Positions 7,136 to 15,596 of a stretch of 64,000 bases of DNA are shown here, one piece after another. Numbering within the stretch: position 1 is the stretch's first letter; the number at the start of each line of letters is the position of its first letter. The stretch comes from Bacilli bacterium. Its GTDB lineage: Bacteria > Bacillota_I > Bacilli_A > RF39 > UBA660. The stretch is taken from positions 25,853 through 89,852 of the forward strand of contig CAADWX010000014.1 in assembly GCA_900752905.1 (NCBI GenBank). Direction: 5' to 3'. The translations under genes and the position numbers were made by a program. The notes under the pieces are model-generated. The model saw nothing but the letters and a program-made list of their open reading frames with translations. It searched no databases and was not told where the DNA came from.

Positions 7136-9760
7136 TTATAACCATTCTCCATATTTTTTTATATATATTTTTTTTATAATAGATACAACTAAAAAATATA
7201 AAATTATTAATAAAACTAAATATAAATAAAATATTGGTGGTAAAGCAACAAAATGAAATGTTTTTATTTTATTTAAAATCAATGGCGTTATTATTGTTAA
7301 AACTAATGAAAAAGCTGTTAAAATATTTAATTTAGGGCTTGCATTAGATTCTATAAATGGCTTCTTAGATGTTCTTACATTAAATATTATCATAAGTTCT
7401 GTTACCAAACATGTTACAAACCATGCTGTTTGAAAATATGCTTGTTTATCTACACTGTTATATTTTAATACAAACCAAAATATAATAAAAGATATTATAT
7501 CTATTAATGAACTAGTAATTCCCATTATTCGCATAAATCGTGATATCCCTTTAGTATTCCATTTTTTAGGCTTAATTAAAAATTCTTCATCTACATTATC
7601 ATATGGTATACCTATTTGTGAAAAATCATAAATAAAATCTTGTAACAACATTTGTATAGGTAAAAGTGGTAAAAAAGGTAAAAATATACTTGATATCATG
7701 ATACTAAATACATCACCAAAATCTGCACTTAGTGCCATTTTCATATATTTAATAATATTTCCATATACTTTTCTTCCTTCTATAACTCCATCATATACTA
7801 CTTTTAAACTTTGTTTTAATATTATCAAATCACTAGCTTCTTTAGCTATAGATGTTGCTGTTAAAACAGATATTCCAACATCAGCTTCGCTAAGAGATGG
7901 AGCATCATTTACACCATCACCCATGTATCCAACAACATGCCCATTTTTTCTATATAATTTTACTATTCTTTCTTTTTGTAAAGGATTCATTCTAGCAAAT
8001 ATATCTATATATTCGATTTTTTTAGATAATTTTTCATCTGACATATTATCTATATCGCTTCCTATTAATATTTCTTTACTATTTAGTCCAACCATATTAC
8101 ATATATTCTTTGTTGCATATGGATTATCTCCTGTTAAAATTTTTGTTTTTACACCAATCTTGTACAAGCTTGACAAAGTTGTTCTTACGTCTTTTTTTGC
8201 AGGATCTAAGAATCCTACAAATCCAATAAAGGTCATATTATTTTCATAAGATGAATTAAATTTTTCCTTACCTGGATATTCATTTTTCTCAGCAAGTGCT
8301 ATAACTTGCATTCCATCATTTGCAAGTTCAATTGCTTTATTTTTTATTTTTAATTTCATATCATTTGTAATTAAGGATACTTTATTATTTATTTTTACAT
8401 TTATACAATCTTTTATTATTTCTTCAAGCGCTCCCTTAGTTATCATTCTGTATATTGAATTATTTTTTACCACTATACTTTGCTTTTTTCTTGTATAATC
8501 AAATGGTATTTCATCTATTTTTTCATACTTATTAACATCTTCTTTTAATAAATGATTATTTCCATATATTATTATAGCTTTATCCACTAAATTTTTAATT
8601 CCAGTACTGTAGTAACTATTTAAATATGCATATTCTAAAATATCATCATTTTCTTTACCACTTGCATCAATATATTTTTGTAAAGTTATTTTATTTTCTG
8701 TTAATGTACCTGTTTTATCAGTACATAAAATATCTATAGCGCCTAAATTTTGTATCGAATCTATTTTTTTGACAAGCACTTTTTTTCGAGCTAAATTCTT
8801 ACTTCCTCTTGTCAAATTAACATTTAATATCATAGGAAGCATACTTGGTGTTATTCCAACTGCAACAGATAAAGCAAATAATAATGCCTCACTGATATTT
8901 TTCTTTATAATTCCATCTATTATTATTACTATTATGCATACTATAATCATGTATCTTATTAGAAGCTTAGATATACTTTTTATACCTTTATCAAAATTTG
9001 TTAAATCTTTTTGATTTTTGACTTCACTACCAACATGCCCTAAATAGGTAGAAAAACCTGTTGATATAACAATGCCTGTTCCACTACCACTTATTACTGA
9101 TGTACCCATTAAACAAATATTTTCTATATCAAATATTTCTTTGGCTTCTGTTTTATTAATGTTTTTCTTTTCAACATATGTACTTTCTCCAGTAAAAACA
9201 GATTGATTAACAAATAAATCTTTACTTTCAATTATTTTTAAATCAGCAGGAATAATTGTTCCAGCATTTAGTTTTACTATATCTCCTACTACTACATTTT
9301 CAATTCTTATTTCTTTTTCTTTACCATTTCTAATTACATTTACTACTGAATATATACTATTTTTTAATTTCTTATTAAATTTATATACTGAGTAATCTTG
9401 AAAAAATCTTATTAAAGCACTTATAAAAGCTATAATAACAATTATAATTGATCCTAACTTATCACCCAATAAAAAATTTATCATAGCTAAAACTAATAAA
9501 ATAATAATAAATTCATCTTTAAATGCCATCAATAAAAAGTATAATGGAGTCTTATTATTTTCTTTTATTACTATATTTTTACCATTATCATTAAGTCTAG
9601 ATAAAGCATCTTCTTCTTTTAATCCATTTAAAGAAGTATTATATTTTTTTAAATCCTCGTCATTAGTTATTTTAGATTCATCTAAATAACTTCTAAGTAT
9701 TCCAACATCATTTTCTTTTAGATTTTTCTTTCTTTTTTTTATATCAAATATTTGTATCAT
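7136..9760 (-). CDS. mgtA: Magnesium-translocating P-type ATPase (P3B)
   Basis: An 874-residue P-type ATPase. Visible motifs are FTGES (actuator domain), CTDKTGTLTENK with the phosphorylated Asp at about residue 348, MGDGVNDAPSLSEADVG (hinge) and about ten hydrophobic segments. NICLMGTSVISGSGTGIV after the actuator loop and VGISVLTATSIAKEASDLII near the hinge are characteristic of MgtA/MgtB transporters, which import Mg2+ down its gradient using ATP. Length is close to the family's 900 residues. AGAGGT lies 8 bases before the ATG. I see no obvious Mg2+-sensing leader in the short upstream region. A calcium ATPase is the main alternative, but the sequence fits MgtA better. Confidence 0.9.
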   Translation of the reverse strand: MIQIFDIKKRKKNLKENDVGILRSYLDESKITNDEDLKKYNTSLNGLKEEDALSRLNDNGKNIVIKENNKTPLYFLLMAFKDEFIIILLVLAMINFLLGDKLGSIIIVIIAFISALIRFFQDYSVYKFNKKLKNSIYSVVNVIRNGKEKEIRIENVVVGDIVKLNAGTIIPADLKIIESKDLFVNQSVFTGESTYVEKKNINKTEAKEIFDIENICLMGTSVISGSGTGIVISTGFSTYLGHVGSEVKNQKDLTNFDKGIKSISKLLIRYMIIVCIIVIIIDGIIKKNISEALLFALSVAVGITPSMLPMILNVNLTRGSKNLARKKVLVKKIDSIQNLGAIDILCTDKTGTLTENKITLQKYIDASGKENDDILEYAYLNSYYSTGIKNLVDKAIIIYGNNHLLKEDVNKYEKIDEIPFDYTRKKQSIVVKNNSIYRMITKGALEEIIKDCINVKINNKVSLITNDMKLKIKNKAIELANDGMQVIALAEKNEYPGKEKFNSSYENNMTFIGFVGFLDPAKKDVRTTLSSLYKIGVKTKILTGDNPYATKNICNMVGLNSKEILIGSDIDNMSDEKLSKKIEYIDIFARMNPLQKERIVKLYRKNGHVVGYMGDGVNDAPSLSEADVGISVLTATSIAKEASDLIILKQSLKVVYDGVIEGRKVYGNIIKYMKMALSADFGDVFSIMISSIFLPFLPLLPIQMLLQDFIYDFSQIGIPYDNVDEEFLIKPKKWNTKGISRFMRIMGITSSLIDIISFIIFWFVLKYNSVDKQAYFQTAWFVTCLVTELMIIFNVRTSKKPFIESNASPKLNILTAFSLVLTIITPLILNKIKTFHFVALPPIFYLYLVLLIILYFLVVSIIKKIYIKKYGEWL

Positions 9761-9813
9761 ACGTATTACCTCTTAACATATTTTATATTATACATTTATT
9801 ATATCACTAATTA

Positions 9814-9836
9814 AAAAAAAGACTTAAAAAAGTCTT
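9814..9836 (-). terminator. Intrinsic terminator of the zinc-ribbon/CotD-tail gene
   Basis: AAGACTT pairs with AAGTCTT around a T-rich loop, followed by eight T on the minus strand. The same terminator is duplicated at 11958-11980 behind the 3' fragment of the coat gene. Confidence 0.8.
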
Positions 9837-9914
9837 CTTATTGTCCTACAAAACCAGAACATTTTCCACAATCAAGATTAACTGTTTGGCATTCTTCTGA
9901 ACATGAATATTGTG
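9814..9914. repeat. 101-bp direct repeat, copy 1 (CotD tail plus terminator)
   Basis: This block matches 11958-12058 at 99 of 101 positions by direct reading; the two differences I see are at 9842 (T versus C) and in the TTTGGCATT/TTTGACATT segment. It covers the last 24 codons of the gene at 9838 and its terminator. The other copy is the 3' end of the interrupted CotD-like gene. The repeat ends abruptly at both edges, so it reflects a local copying event. Confidence 0.95.
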
Positions 9915-10068
9915 ATGTTGAAGCTGTACTCAAATTTGAACCATCAACTACTTCGTATTGTTTGCTTTTTGTCATCTTGCTTTTACATTTCGGACAATTC
10001 TTTTTATTAAAAAGATAATATTTTAATTCCTTCATAGTAAAATCATATCTAAATGATTTTGTTTCCAT
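9838..10068 (-). CDS. Small zinc-ribbon protein with a CotD-type C-terminal tail
   Basis: A 76-residue protein made of two unlike halves. Residues 1-52 contain a single knuckle (CPKCKSKMTK) after a basic, aromatic N-terminus. The last 24 residues (QYSCSEECQTVNLDCGKCSG and four more) are identical, apart from the final residue, to the C-terminus encoded by the interrupted CotD-like coat gene at 11982. The join follows a STASTS stretch. The family from which the first half comes usually has a second CxxC knuckle; here the borrowed tail supplies new cysteines. It could be a functional chimaera, a coat-associated protein or decaying sequence. It is followed by its own terminator. Confidence 0.6.
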   Translation of the reverse strand: METKSFRYDFTMKELKYYLFNKKNCPKCKSKMTKSKQYEVVDGSNLSTASTSQYSCSEECQTVNLDCGKCSGFVGQ

Positions 10069-10088
10069 ATTTTATCAAATTCTTTTTT

Positions 10089-11162
10089 TTATTTATTTAA
10101 ACTAAAACTTTCTGGAATATATAAGTAATCAGTTATTTTAACTCCACTTAATTCTTCTGGTCCTTCAAGTGCAATATAATGAACTTTACCATCTTCTGCT
10201 TCAAACCAATAGGTAACCAAATATGTTCCATCAGATGGGTAATACATGTAAACTTGATATGCTGTATATTCTTTATTTTTACCTATTTGTACTGTTGCTC
10301 CAGTAACACCCGTTACATCACTTGAATTTTTTTTATTATACATATAATTTGATGCATACTCTTTTGCCGTATATCGACTGTCTTCAAAATAATTTAAAGA
10401 AACAATATATACATTTGCATAGGAATATTGTAATGATGTATTTCCATCTACATCATAAAATTTTGCCCAAGTTTTAGGAATAGTAATATATCCATATTTA
10501 TTATCTCCAACTATTGTAGTAGTTTCATTGTTATTGTTATTGTTTTTATCATTATCCTTTATTTCTCCTTTTGATACTTTTTCTCCATCAATAGTACAAT
10601 AACCTGAGGTATTAGACTTAAACCAATTATCAAACTCTGTTATATAAGCATCTATACCAACTTCTTTAGCATATTTTTTTTGAGTATCTAAATCATAACT
10701 CATTCCACTTGCAGTATATCCTGTAATTCCTTTTTCATTATACATTATGGTAATATTTCCCTCACTTGATTTACAAACGAGTTTTTCTGAACTAGCTGAT
10801 GTTATAGAAAATATAATTACAAATAAAATAATAAGCCCTACTACTAAACCACCAATAATGGCTAAAATCTTAATTAATTTATTTTTTTTAGGTTTAATTG
10901 GTTGTTGTAGGTGTGTATATTGTGCTTGTTGATAGACATTACTCATTTGTTCCTGATTATCTACAAAATTTTGATTAAATGCTTGTTGATTTACATTTAC
11001 ATTATTATCAAAATTATTAACATTTGATATTGTTGGATTCTGAATATTTTGATTTAAAGTATTTCCTCCAACTAGATTATTTCCATTTTCTATTTTTGTT
11101 CCACAATTAGAACAAAACATTTCTCCTTGATTTAAATTTTTTCCACAATTTTTACAATACAT
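10089..11162 (-). CDS. Zinc-ribbon, single-pass membrane protein with extracytoplasmic domain
   Basis: A 357-residue protein. An N-terminal double-knuckle zinc ribbon (MYCKNCGKNLNQG then CSNCGTKI) is followed by an Asn/Gln-rich linker to about residue 93, a transmembrane helix (about 101-122), a Cys-containing domain beginning at about residue 125, a short run of Asn, and a C-terminal domain of mixed strands (about 215-355). This domain order is common in Bacillota proteins of unknown function, where the ribbon lies in the cytoplasm and the rest outside. It is one base from the stop of the upstream zinc-ribbon gene, so the two are one operon. No enzymatic motif seen. Confidence 0.7.
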   Translation of the reverse strand: MYCKNCGKNLNQGEMFCSNCGTKIENGNNLVGGNTLNQNIQNPTISNVNNFDNNVNVNQQAFNQNFVDNQEQMSNVYQQAQYTHLQQPIKPKKNKLIKILAIIGGLVVGLIILFVIIFSITSASSEKLVCKSSEGNITIMYNEKGITGYTASGMSYDLDTQKKYAKEVGIDAYITEFDNWFKSNTSGYCTIDGEKVSKGEIKDNDKNNNNNNETTTIVGDNKYGYITIPKTWAKFYDVDGNTSLQYSYANVYIVSLNYFEDSRYTAKEYASNYMYNKKNSSDVTGVTGATVQIGKNKEYTAYQVYMYYPSDGTYLVTYWFEAEDGKVHYIALEGPEELSGVKITDYLYIPESFSLNK

Positions 11163-11163
11163 A

Positions 11164-11523
11164 TTAACAACTCCTTTTATTTTTATTTGATTTAATTACA
11201 CTTAATATCACAATCAATATAACCAATACAATACTTATAACAATCATAGTTCCAGCACATTCCCCAAATAAATCAAAAGTTAAACCACTAATATTATCTC
11301 CAGTCTGAGGATTTGGGAAACAAAGAATTACCCCTAAAAACAAAATAATAATAAATAAACCAAATGATGTTCCAGTACAAATACCTAATATTTTAGTTAA
11401 TTTATCCTTTTTCTTGGAATTTACATTATTTAATTGAACATTTTGTATTTCCTGTTTTGCCCCACAACTGGAACAAAATTTAGAATTACTGTCTAATACA
11501 TTTCCACAATTTTTGCAATACAA
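11164..11523 (-). CDS. Small zinc-ribbon protein with two membrane segments
   Basis: A 119-residue protein beginning MYCKNCGNVLDSNSKFCSSC, a zinc ribbon of the same type as the next gene, followed by two hydrophobic segments (about 47-68 and 90-110) and a short basic tail. Together with the gene at 10089 it forms a two-gene unit separated by one base. It has no catalytic motif; it may be a partner of the larger ribbon protein. Function unknown. Confidence 0.65.
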   Translation of the reverse strand: MYCKNCGNVLDSNSKFCSSCGAKQEIQNVQLNNVNSKKKDKLTKILGICTGTSFGLFIIILFLGVILCFPNPQTGDNISGLTFDLFGECAGTMIVISIVLVILIVILSVIKSNKNKRSC

Positions 11524-11646
11524 TATTCACTCCTCTACCTTACCAAATAATTATACATTATTTTCAAAATTTTGTCTATATTTCCAATTTGCTTTACTTT
11601 CGTTAAAGTATAAAATAATTTTAGAGCTTCAGTTAGGAGGTATGTT

Positions 11647-11856
11647 ATGAATTTATGTGAAATTTTAGCAATAAACTTGAAGTATTATCGTAAAAAATAT
11701 AACTTATCTCAAGAAAAATTTGCAGAAGTTCTAGGTACAACATTATCTTACTTAAATCAAATCGAAAACAACAAAATAAATGTTAAATCTTCTATTACAA
11801 CTTCATTTTTAACAATAACATTATTCATGTTAGCCTCCATTCTATTTACCTGCTAA
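11647..11856 (+). CDS. Short XRE-family helix-turn-helix protein with a non-standard C-terminus
   Basis: A 69-residue protein preceded by AGGAGG. Residues 5-48 form a typical Cro/C1-type helix-turn-helix (LAINLKYYRKKYNLSQEKFA, then TLSYLNQIENN). Such domains normally continue with a helix of the type STLEKIAKAL; here residues 49-69 are hydrophobic and do not match. I could not find the expected continuation in the other frames, so it may be a truncated or degenerate regulator, or a small membrane-tethered one. It lies just outside the serine-integrase element, facing it. Confidence 0.5.
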   Translation: MNLCEILAINLKYYRKKYNLSQEKFAEVLGTTLSYLNQIENNKINVKSSITTSFLTITLFMLASILFTC

Positions 11857-11957
11857 TATGATTATATTGAATATTCGTTCGCACCAATTGATATATTTTA
11901 ATCATTAGAAAAAGTTTTTAACCTGTAATTGTAATATTTATAAACATTTTAGTTTAT

Positions 11958-11980
11958 AAAAAAAGACTTAAAAAAGTCTT
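11958..11980 (-). terminator. Intrinsic terminator of the CotD-like gene
   Basis: AAGACTT/AAGTCTT hairpin followed by a T run on the minus strand, directly after the stop codon of the coat gene's 3' fragment. It is a duplicate of the terminator at 9814-9836. Confidence 0.8.
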
Positions 11981-12058
11981 CTTATCGTCCTACAAAACCA
12001 GAACATTTTCCACAATCAAGATTAACTGTTTGACATTCTTCTGAACATGAATATTGTG
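11958..12058. repeat. 101-bp direct repeat, copy 2 (original CotD 3' end)
   Basis: Partner of 9814-9914, 99 of 101 positions identical. Because this copy continues upstream into a complete CotD-type sequence, it is probably the source and the copy at 9814 the derivative. Confidence 0.95.
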
Positions 12059-12119
12059 GTGTATATGTATGTTTATATATATGTTTATTTATTACATGAG
12101 TATGAATTGGGCAAACGTG
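11982..12119 (-). pseudogene. CotD-like spore coat gene, 3' fragment (separated by the integrated element)
   Basis: Read on the minus strand from the attL core, this open stretch encodes HVCPIHTHVINKHIYKHTY and then TPQYSCSEECQTVNLDCGKC ending SGFVGR-stop. The His/Tyr-rich CPIHTxVINxHIYxHT pattern is that of CotD-like inner spore coat proteins. It has no start codon and no ribosome site of its own; the upstream sequence is element DNA. The missing 5' part lies 8.7 kb away at 20830-20963. Joining the two at the shared CA dinucleotide gives an 89-residue protein with no frame change. Confidence 0.85.
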
Positions 12120-12142
12120 TGCCTGCTTCCAAAGTGATAACA
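12107..12142 (-). other. attL junction of the 8.7-kb serine-integrase element
   Basis: Host coat-gene sequence meets element sequence at a CA core (minus strand, 12119-12118). On the element side AAAGTGATAACA (12131-12142, plus strand) is one arm of the phage-type attachment site. The mirror copy TGTTATCACTTT lies at the other end of the element at the same distance from its core, 11 bases. The recombinase gene ends 62 bases inside this junction. Confidence 0.85.
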
Positions 12143-12157
12143 CAATGTATAAATTTT

Positions 12158-12180
12158 ACTTAATTGTTCAATTAAGTTTT
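12158..12180 (-). terminator. Terminator of the serine recombinase gene
   Basis: ACTTAATTG and CAATTAAGT form a perfect 9-bp stem with a two-base loop just after the recombinase stop. T-rich flanks lie on both sides, so it may act in both directions. Confidence 0.55.
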
Positions 12181-13764
12181 TTATTTTCCTATTTCATAAT
12201 CAAAAATAGGTTTGATTTTATAGTAAATATCAACATTTTTATTTTCATCAATAGTTATTCTATCAATAATATTAGATAAAAGTAATTTGTTAGGTTTTTT
12301 CATTGATAAATACTCTTCAACAATTTCTTCATAATTATAATTATCATATAATTTATTATTTAATAAACTTTTTTTACTTTTTTCTAATTCATCAATTAAA
12401 ATTTTAGTTTCATTAGTTTCGTTTATTAAATCATTATAAACTTCTTTATATGTTTCTAAATCTACAAGCCCTTTTGCTCTGTCTTTGTATATTGTTTTAA
12501 TAGATTCTTTATTGTTTAATAATAAATTAGTTGCTTTTTCAATTTTATTATTTATCTCTTCTAACATTTTGCTTTTTTTAGTATTATTTTTTAAGATACT
12601 TTCAAATTTTTTCTTATTAACGCATTTCTTACACATTTTTCTTATTTCTTTCAATACCAATTCTTCAACATCTTCATATCTATTACTATGTGGAGAACAA
12701 AAACTATTTTTTCCATACTTTCTATAATGATTACATATCATATAGTTTCTTTTTTTATCGCTACTTTGTTGAATTCCTAAAGTATGTCCACATTCTTTAC
12801 AAAATAGAAAACCTCTTAACAAATGGTCATGTGATTTCTCATTTCTATTTTTATTTTTTGAATAAATATTTTGTACCATTTCAAAAGTTTCTAAGTCAAT
12901 TATTGGTTCATGTGTATTTTCTGCTATAATCCATTTATCTTTTGGATTAGCAATTATTTTTTTTGACTTATAGTTTATTTTTCTTCTTCTATTTTGTGCT
13001 AAATTACCAATATATGTAGGATTTTTTAGTATATCATCAATAGTTCTTGGCTCCCAAATGTTTCTTGTCTTTCTATCTTTATTAAAATTCATATTTTTAT
13101 AAACACTTGGTGTTGGTATTTTCTTTTCAGTAAGATACTTTGCTATTTTTCCTAAACTATTGCCCTTTACGAACATATCATAAATAAGTTTAACATTATC
13201 ACTTACATTTTCATCAATGATAAGTTTATATTTATTTCTTGGATCATGTTTGTAACCATAAGGGGTATACCCACCTAGAAATAACCCTTGTTTCTTTTTT
13301 GTTTCTATACTCGCTTTAATCTTTTTAGATATATCTTTACTATACCATTCGTTCATCATACCTTTTATTTGTATCATGTCATTGCCAACATTATCTAAGT
13401 AAGTATCAATTCCATCAAGTATAGAAATATATCTTATATTATGTTCAGGAAAATATCTTTCAGCATAGCCAATAAATTCTTCATTATTTCTTCCTAATCT
13501 TGAAGCATCTTTTGTAATAACCATATTAATTCTTTTATTTTCAATATCGTCAATCATTCTATTAAAAGACGGTCTATCAAAACTTGTTCCAGTAAGTCCA
13601 TCATCAATATATTCATCATATAATTCAAAGCCATTTTCTTGTAAAAATGAAATTATAAAACTTCTTTGATTCGTTATACTTTCACTTTCATTTTTTTCTT
13701 CGTCTTCATCGACTTTGGAAAGTCTTATATAAATACCGGCTTTCCATGTGTTCCTTAAATTCAT
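12181..13764 (-). CDS. Large serine recombinase (integrase/excisionase of element 1)
   Basis: A 527-residue large serine recombinase. The catalytic domain starts AGIYIRLSKVDED with the nucleophile Ser16 and contains the DDGLTGTSFDRPSFNRMIDD and TKDASRLGRNN blocks. The recombinase domain (GYTPYGYKHD to PTYIGNLAQN, about 160-275) follows, then a zinc ribbon (LFCKECGH ... ICNHYRKYGKNSFC, about 320-350) and a coiled-coil segment (about 375-455) as in TnpX/CcrC-type enzymes. Such enzymes join attP and attB without a high-energy cofactor and need a directionality factor to excise. The gene points toward attL and ends 62 bases from the core. GGGAGG precedes the ATG. Confidence 0.95.
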   Translation of the reverse strand: MNLRNTWKAGIYIRLSKVDEDEEKNESESITNQRSFIISFLQENGFELYDEYIDDGLTGTSFDRPSFNRMIDDIENKRINMVITKDASRLGRNNEEFIGYAERYFPEHNIRYISILDGIDTYLDNVGNDMIQIKGMMNEWYSKDISKKIKASIETKKKQGLFLGGYTPYGYKHDPRNKYKLIIDENVSDNVKLIYDMFVKGNSLGKIAKYLTEKKIPTPSVYKNMNFNKDRKTRNIWEPRTIDDILKNPTYIGNLAQNRRRKINYKSKKIIANPKDKWIIAENTHEPIIDLETFEMVQNIYSKNKNRNEKSHDHLLRGFLFCKECGHTLGIQQSSDKKRNYMICNHYRKYGKNSFCSPHSNRYEDVEELVLKEIRKMCKKCVNKKKFESILKNNTKKSKMLEEINNKIEKATNLLLNNKESIKTIYKDRAKGLVDLETYKEVYNDLINETNETKILIDELEKSKKSLLNNKLYDNYNYEEIVEEYLSMKKPNKLLLSNIIDRITIDENKNVDIYYKIKPIFDYEIGK

Positions 13765-13779
13765 AATTCCTCCCTTTGG

Positions 13780-13796
13780 TAGAACACATATTGATA
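13780..13796. repeat. 17-bp inverted repeat, copy near the recombinase start
   Basis: TAGAACACATATTGATA (plus strand) in the recombinase 5' leader is the exact reverse complement of 20788-20804, which lies just inside the attR arm. It may be a binding site shared by the recombinase promoter and the element's right end. Confidence 0.75.
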
Positions 13797-13801
13797 TATA
13801 T

Positions 13802-13830
13802 ATTATATCATTTTTTCCTTTATTTTTAAA
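13802..13830 (-). promoter_or_regulatory. Sigma-A-type promoter of the serine recombinase
   Basis: On the minus strand TTTAAA (13830-13825) and TATAAT (13807-13802) are 17 bases apart, 38 bases before the recombinase ATG. The -35 lies in a palindrome CCTTTA-TTTT-TAAAGG (13817-13832) that could be an operator. Confidence 0.6.
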
Positions 13831-13843
13831 GGATTATAACGAT

Positions 13844-13930
13844 TTAATCTAAACAAATTTTAAGTAAAAATTGTTCTAATATATCTTCTAATTTTCTACC
13901 CTTTTCATCAAAATGATTTGTTATTTTCAT
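13844..13930 (-). CDS. Small 28-residue peptide gene upstream of the recombinase
   Basis: ATG at 13930 with AGGTGA a few bases upstream; product MKITNHFDEKGRKLEDILEQ followed by FLLKICLD. Short ORFs with a DxxGRxLEDILE-type sequence occur next to serine recombinases in integrative elements of Bacillota. Function unknown; a modulating or excision role is only a guess. It ends before the recombinase promoter, so it has its own transcript or a read-through one. Confidence 0.5.
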   Translation of the reverse strand: MKITNHFDEKGRKLEDILEQFLLKICLD

Positions 13931-14246
13931 AAGTTCACCTAATTAAACTTATGCCGACATAAGATTTTTATTAAATCCTTTCGTTTCTTGCTTAAGCACA
14001 ATTAGAATAACAACAATAAAAATTTAAAACGAATACGAAAAAAAGGCTATTTGAAAAATAGACCTTTTGAAAATAAAAGAAAAAATACGAAAAAGTACTA
14101 TTATTTCGGACAAAAATAAGTAAAAACAATAGTAAAAAAGTGGCTTAAAAACTATATTTTTTTGAAAAAAACTTTGATAAGATGAAATCACAAAGGCAAG
14201 GAACCAACCTTTGTGAATGAAAATATAAGAAAGGAAAAATTGAAAA
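13931..14246. other. Intergenic region of element 1 with two inverted repeats
   Basis: No gene is seen. It holds CTTATG-CCGA-CATAAG (13948-13963) and TCACAAAGG / CCTTTGTGA (14188-14196 and 14208-14216, 11-base loop). The second lies in the leader of the 83-residue gene. Either may be an operator, and the second could be an oriT-like hairpin; no relaxase gene is present to support that. Confidence 0.4.
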
Positions 14247-14498
14247 ATGAATAACGAATTAAATGAAAATGAAATGTTTGTAGATACTACTACAATAAAA
14301 AAAGAACTTATAAAGTTAAGTATTATGAAACATACTGGAAAGGAGCCGAATAATATACTTGTAAATAAGTTCTTAAAATACCTAAATATGGAATATGAAA
14401 ATAATAATTCAAAAAATAATATTGAAAATAGAATCGATAGTCTTTGTAAAACTATCGAGGCTAAATACGACAAATATACACGGATTAGCCAATTATAA
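14247..14498 (+). CDS. Hypothetical protein (element 1)
   Basis: An 83-residue acidic, Asn-rich protein with no recognisable domain, preceded by AAAGGAAAAA. Its helical pattern (TTTIKKELIKLSIMKHTGKE) suggests a small all-alpha fold. It is the first rightward gene of the element and is followed by a terminator at 14599-14627. A long antisense frame over it is treated as a shadow because this gene has the ribosome site. Confidence 0.5.
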   Translation: MNNELNENEMFVDTTTIKKELIKLSIMKHTGKEPNNILVNKFLKYLNMEYENNNSKNNIENRIDSLCKTIEAKYDKYTRISQL

Positions 14499-14553
14499 TA
14501 TTTCTTAGTTATACTCCATTCAAACTAAATCAGACTAAATCAAGCAATTATAT

Positions 14554-14596
14554 ACTTAATTAGGCTGTTCTTTTACCCAAAATTACCTAATTAAGT
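14554..14596. repeat. 11-bp perfect inverted repeat in element 1
   Basis: ACTTAATTAGG (14554-14564) and CCTAATTAAGT (14586-14596) are exact mirror copies with a 21-base spacer. The position between two transcription units suggests an operator, or a cruciform used in replication control. Confidence 0.6.
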
Positions 14597-14598
14597 TA

Positions 14599-14627
14599 AA
14601 AAGTGATAAAAAATATCACTTTTTTTC
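14599..14627 (+). terminator. Intrinsic terminator after the 83-residue gene
   Basis: AAAAAGTGATA and TATCACTTTTT form a stem followed by T residues on the plus strand. Confidence 0.7.
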
Positions 14628-14689
14628 ATTTTGGGAGCAGACACGAGGTCTATATAATTGATATAGTATATAACCAAGGAGTTGATACT

Positions 14690-15595
14690 ATGGGAAAATA
14701 TCACAATAAACTTGACAAGAAATATTTTAATAAATCTATCTATATGAGAAAGTTTGAGAGTGCTTTTAATATAAAAATAAAAGACTACCCACTACAATAC
14801 GAGTTAGTATATGAAACATATAACACTATTATATCTCTTAACAATATGTTATTTTCATTAAACTATGTTCCTTTAACAAGTAAAATAAATAACATACTTC
14901 ATTTGCTTAATAGTTATCTTAACAAATACAAGAACAAGATAAGAAAATGCTATGATAGTAATTGTATCTTATTATATGACAATATTGAGAGTATTGTAGA
15001 TGAAATAAATGAGTGTAAATCAAGAAATATAAAATATAACATAAAACCACTTGAAACTTATGTTGATATGTTAATAGATATTTTAGATAAGGTTAATTTT
15101 GATATGTTAGTTGATAGTAAAAAAATGATGTATCATAAAGTAGCAAATGATAAATTGGCTAAAAAAGTTAATTTTAAGTTTATGGTCAATTTAGATATTA
15201 AAAGTAGCACATTATTTGATAGTGAAAAACAAAAACAACTCAATGATAAATTTATAAGTGATTACTATAAAAGAACAGGAATTGATTTAAACAAAGATCC
15301 AGAGCAATTATATTTTATTTTTGATACGCTTAATAGAGTTAAAGACTTAAATAATGCCATTATAGATTACCAAACATATAAAGATAAAGCAGTTTTAAAT
15401 ATTTTTAACTTTTATCTTTCAGAGAGTTATCTAATACAAGATATATCTATTGTAAAAGATATTACCTATGTTAATGTATTTAATAGATTAAAAGGTATAT
15501 CTCAAAATATAAGTGATGATAACATTGATATAGCATACAAAGAGTTAAAAGATATTATAGAACAATTTAAAGAGTATTACGAAAGGAATAGCTAA
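14690..15595 (+). CDS. Hypothetical helical protein (element 1)
   Basis: I do not recognise it. The ATG at 14690 is chosen because AAGGAG lies 8 bases upstream; an in-frame start at 14603 lies in the previous terminator and has no ribosome site. The 301-residue product begins MGKYHNKLDKKYFNKSIYMR, is rich in Lys, Asn, Tyr and Ile and appears wholly alpha-helical, with no signal peptide, membrane segment, HUH motif or nucleotide-binding loop. It is followed after one base by the next gene, so the two are cotranslated and may interact. Possible roles are an accessory replication, mobilisation or defence function; none can be supported from sequence. Confidence 0.6.
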   Translation: MGKYHNKLDKKYFNKSIYMRKFESAFNIKIKDYPLQYELVYETYNTIISLNNMLFSLNYVPLTSKINNILHLLNSYLNKYKNKIRKCYDSNCILLYDNIESIVDEINECKSRNIKYNIKPLETYVDMLIDILDKVNFDMLVDSKKMMYHKVANDKLAKKVNFKFMVNLDIKSSTLFDSEKQKQLNDKFISDYYKRTGIDLNKDPEQLYFIFDTLNRVKDLNNAIIDYQTYKDKAVLNIFNFYLSESYLIQDISIVKDITYVNVFNRLKGISQNISDDNIDIAYKELKDIIEQFKEYYERNS

Positions 15596-15596
15596 T

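Noticed and set aside
7698..8249. 183-residue plus-strand frame inside mgtA
   Set aside because: Shadow of a strongly conserved P-type ATPase on the other strand.
14024..14473. 149-residue minus-strand frame rich in Phe, Ile and Ser
   Set aside because: It is the antisense shadow of the rightward gene at 14247, has no ribosome site and spans an AT-rich non-coding stretch.
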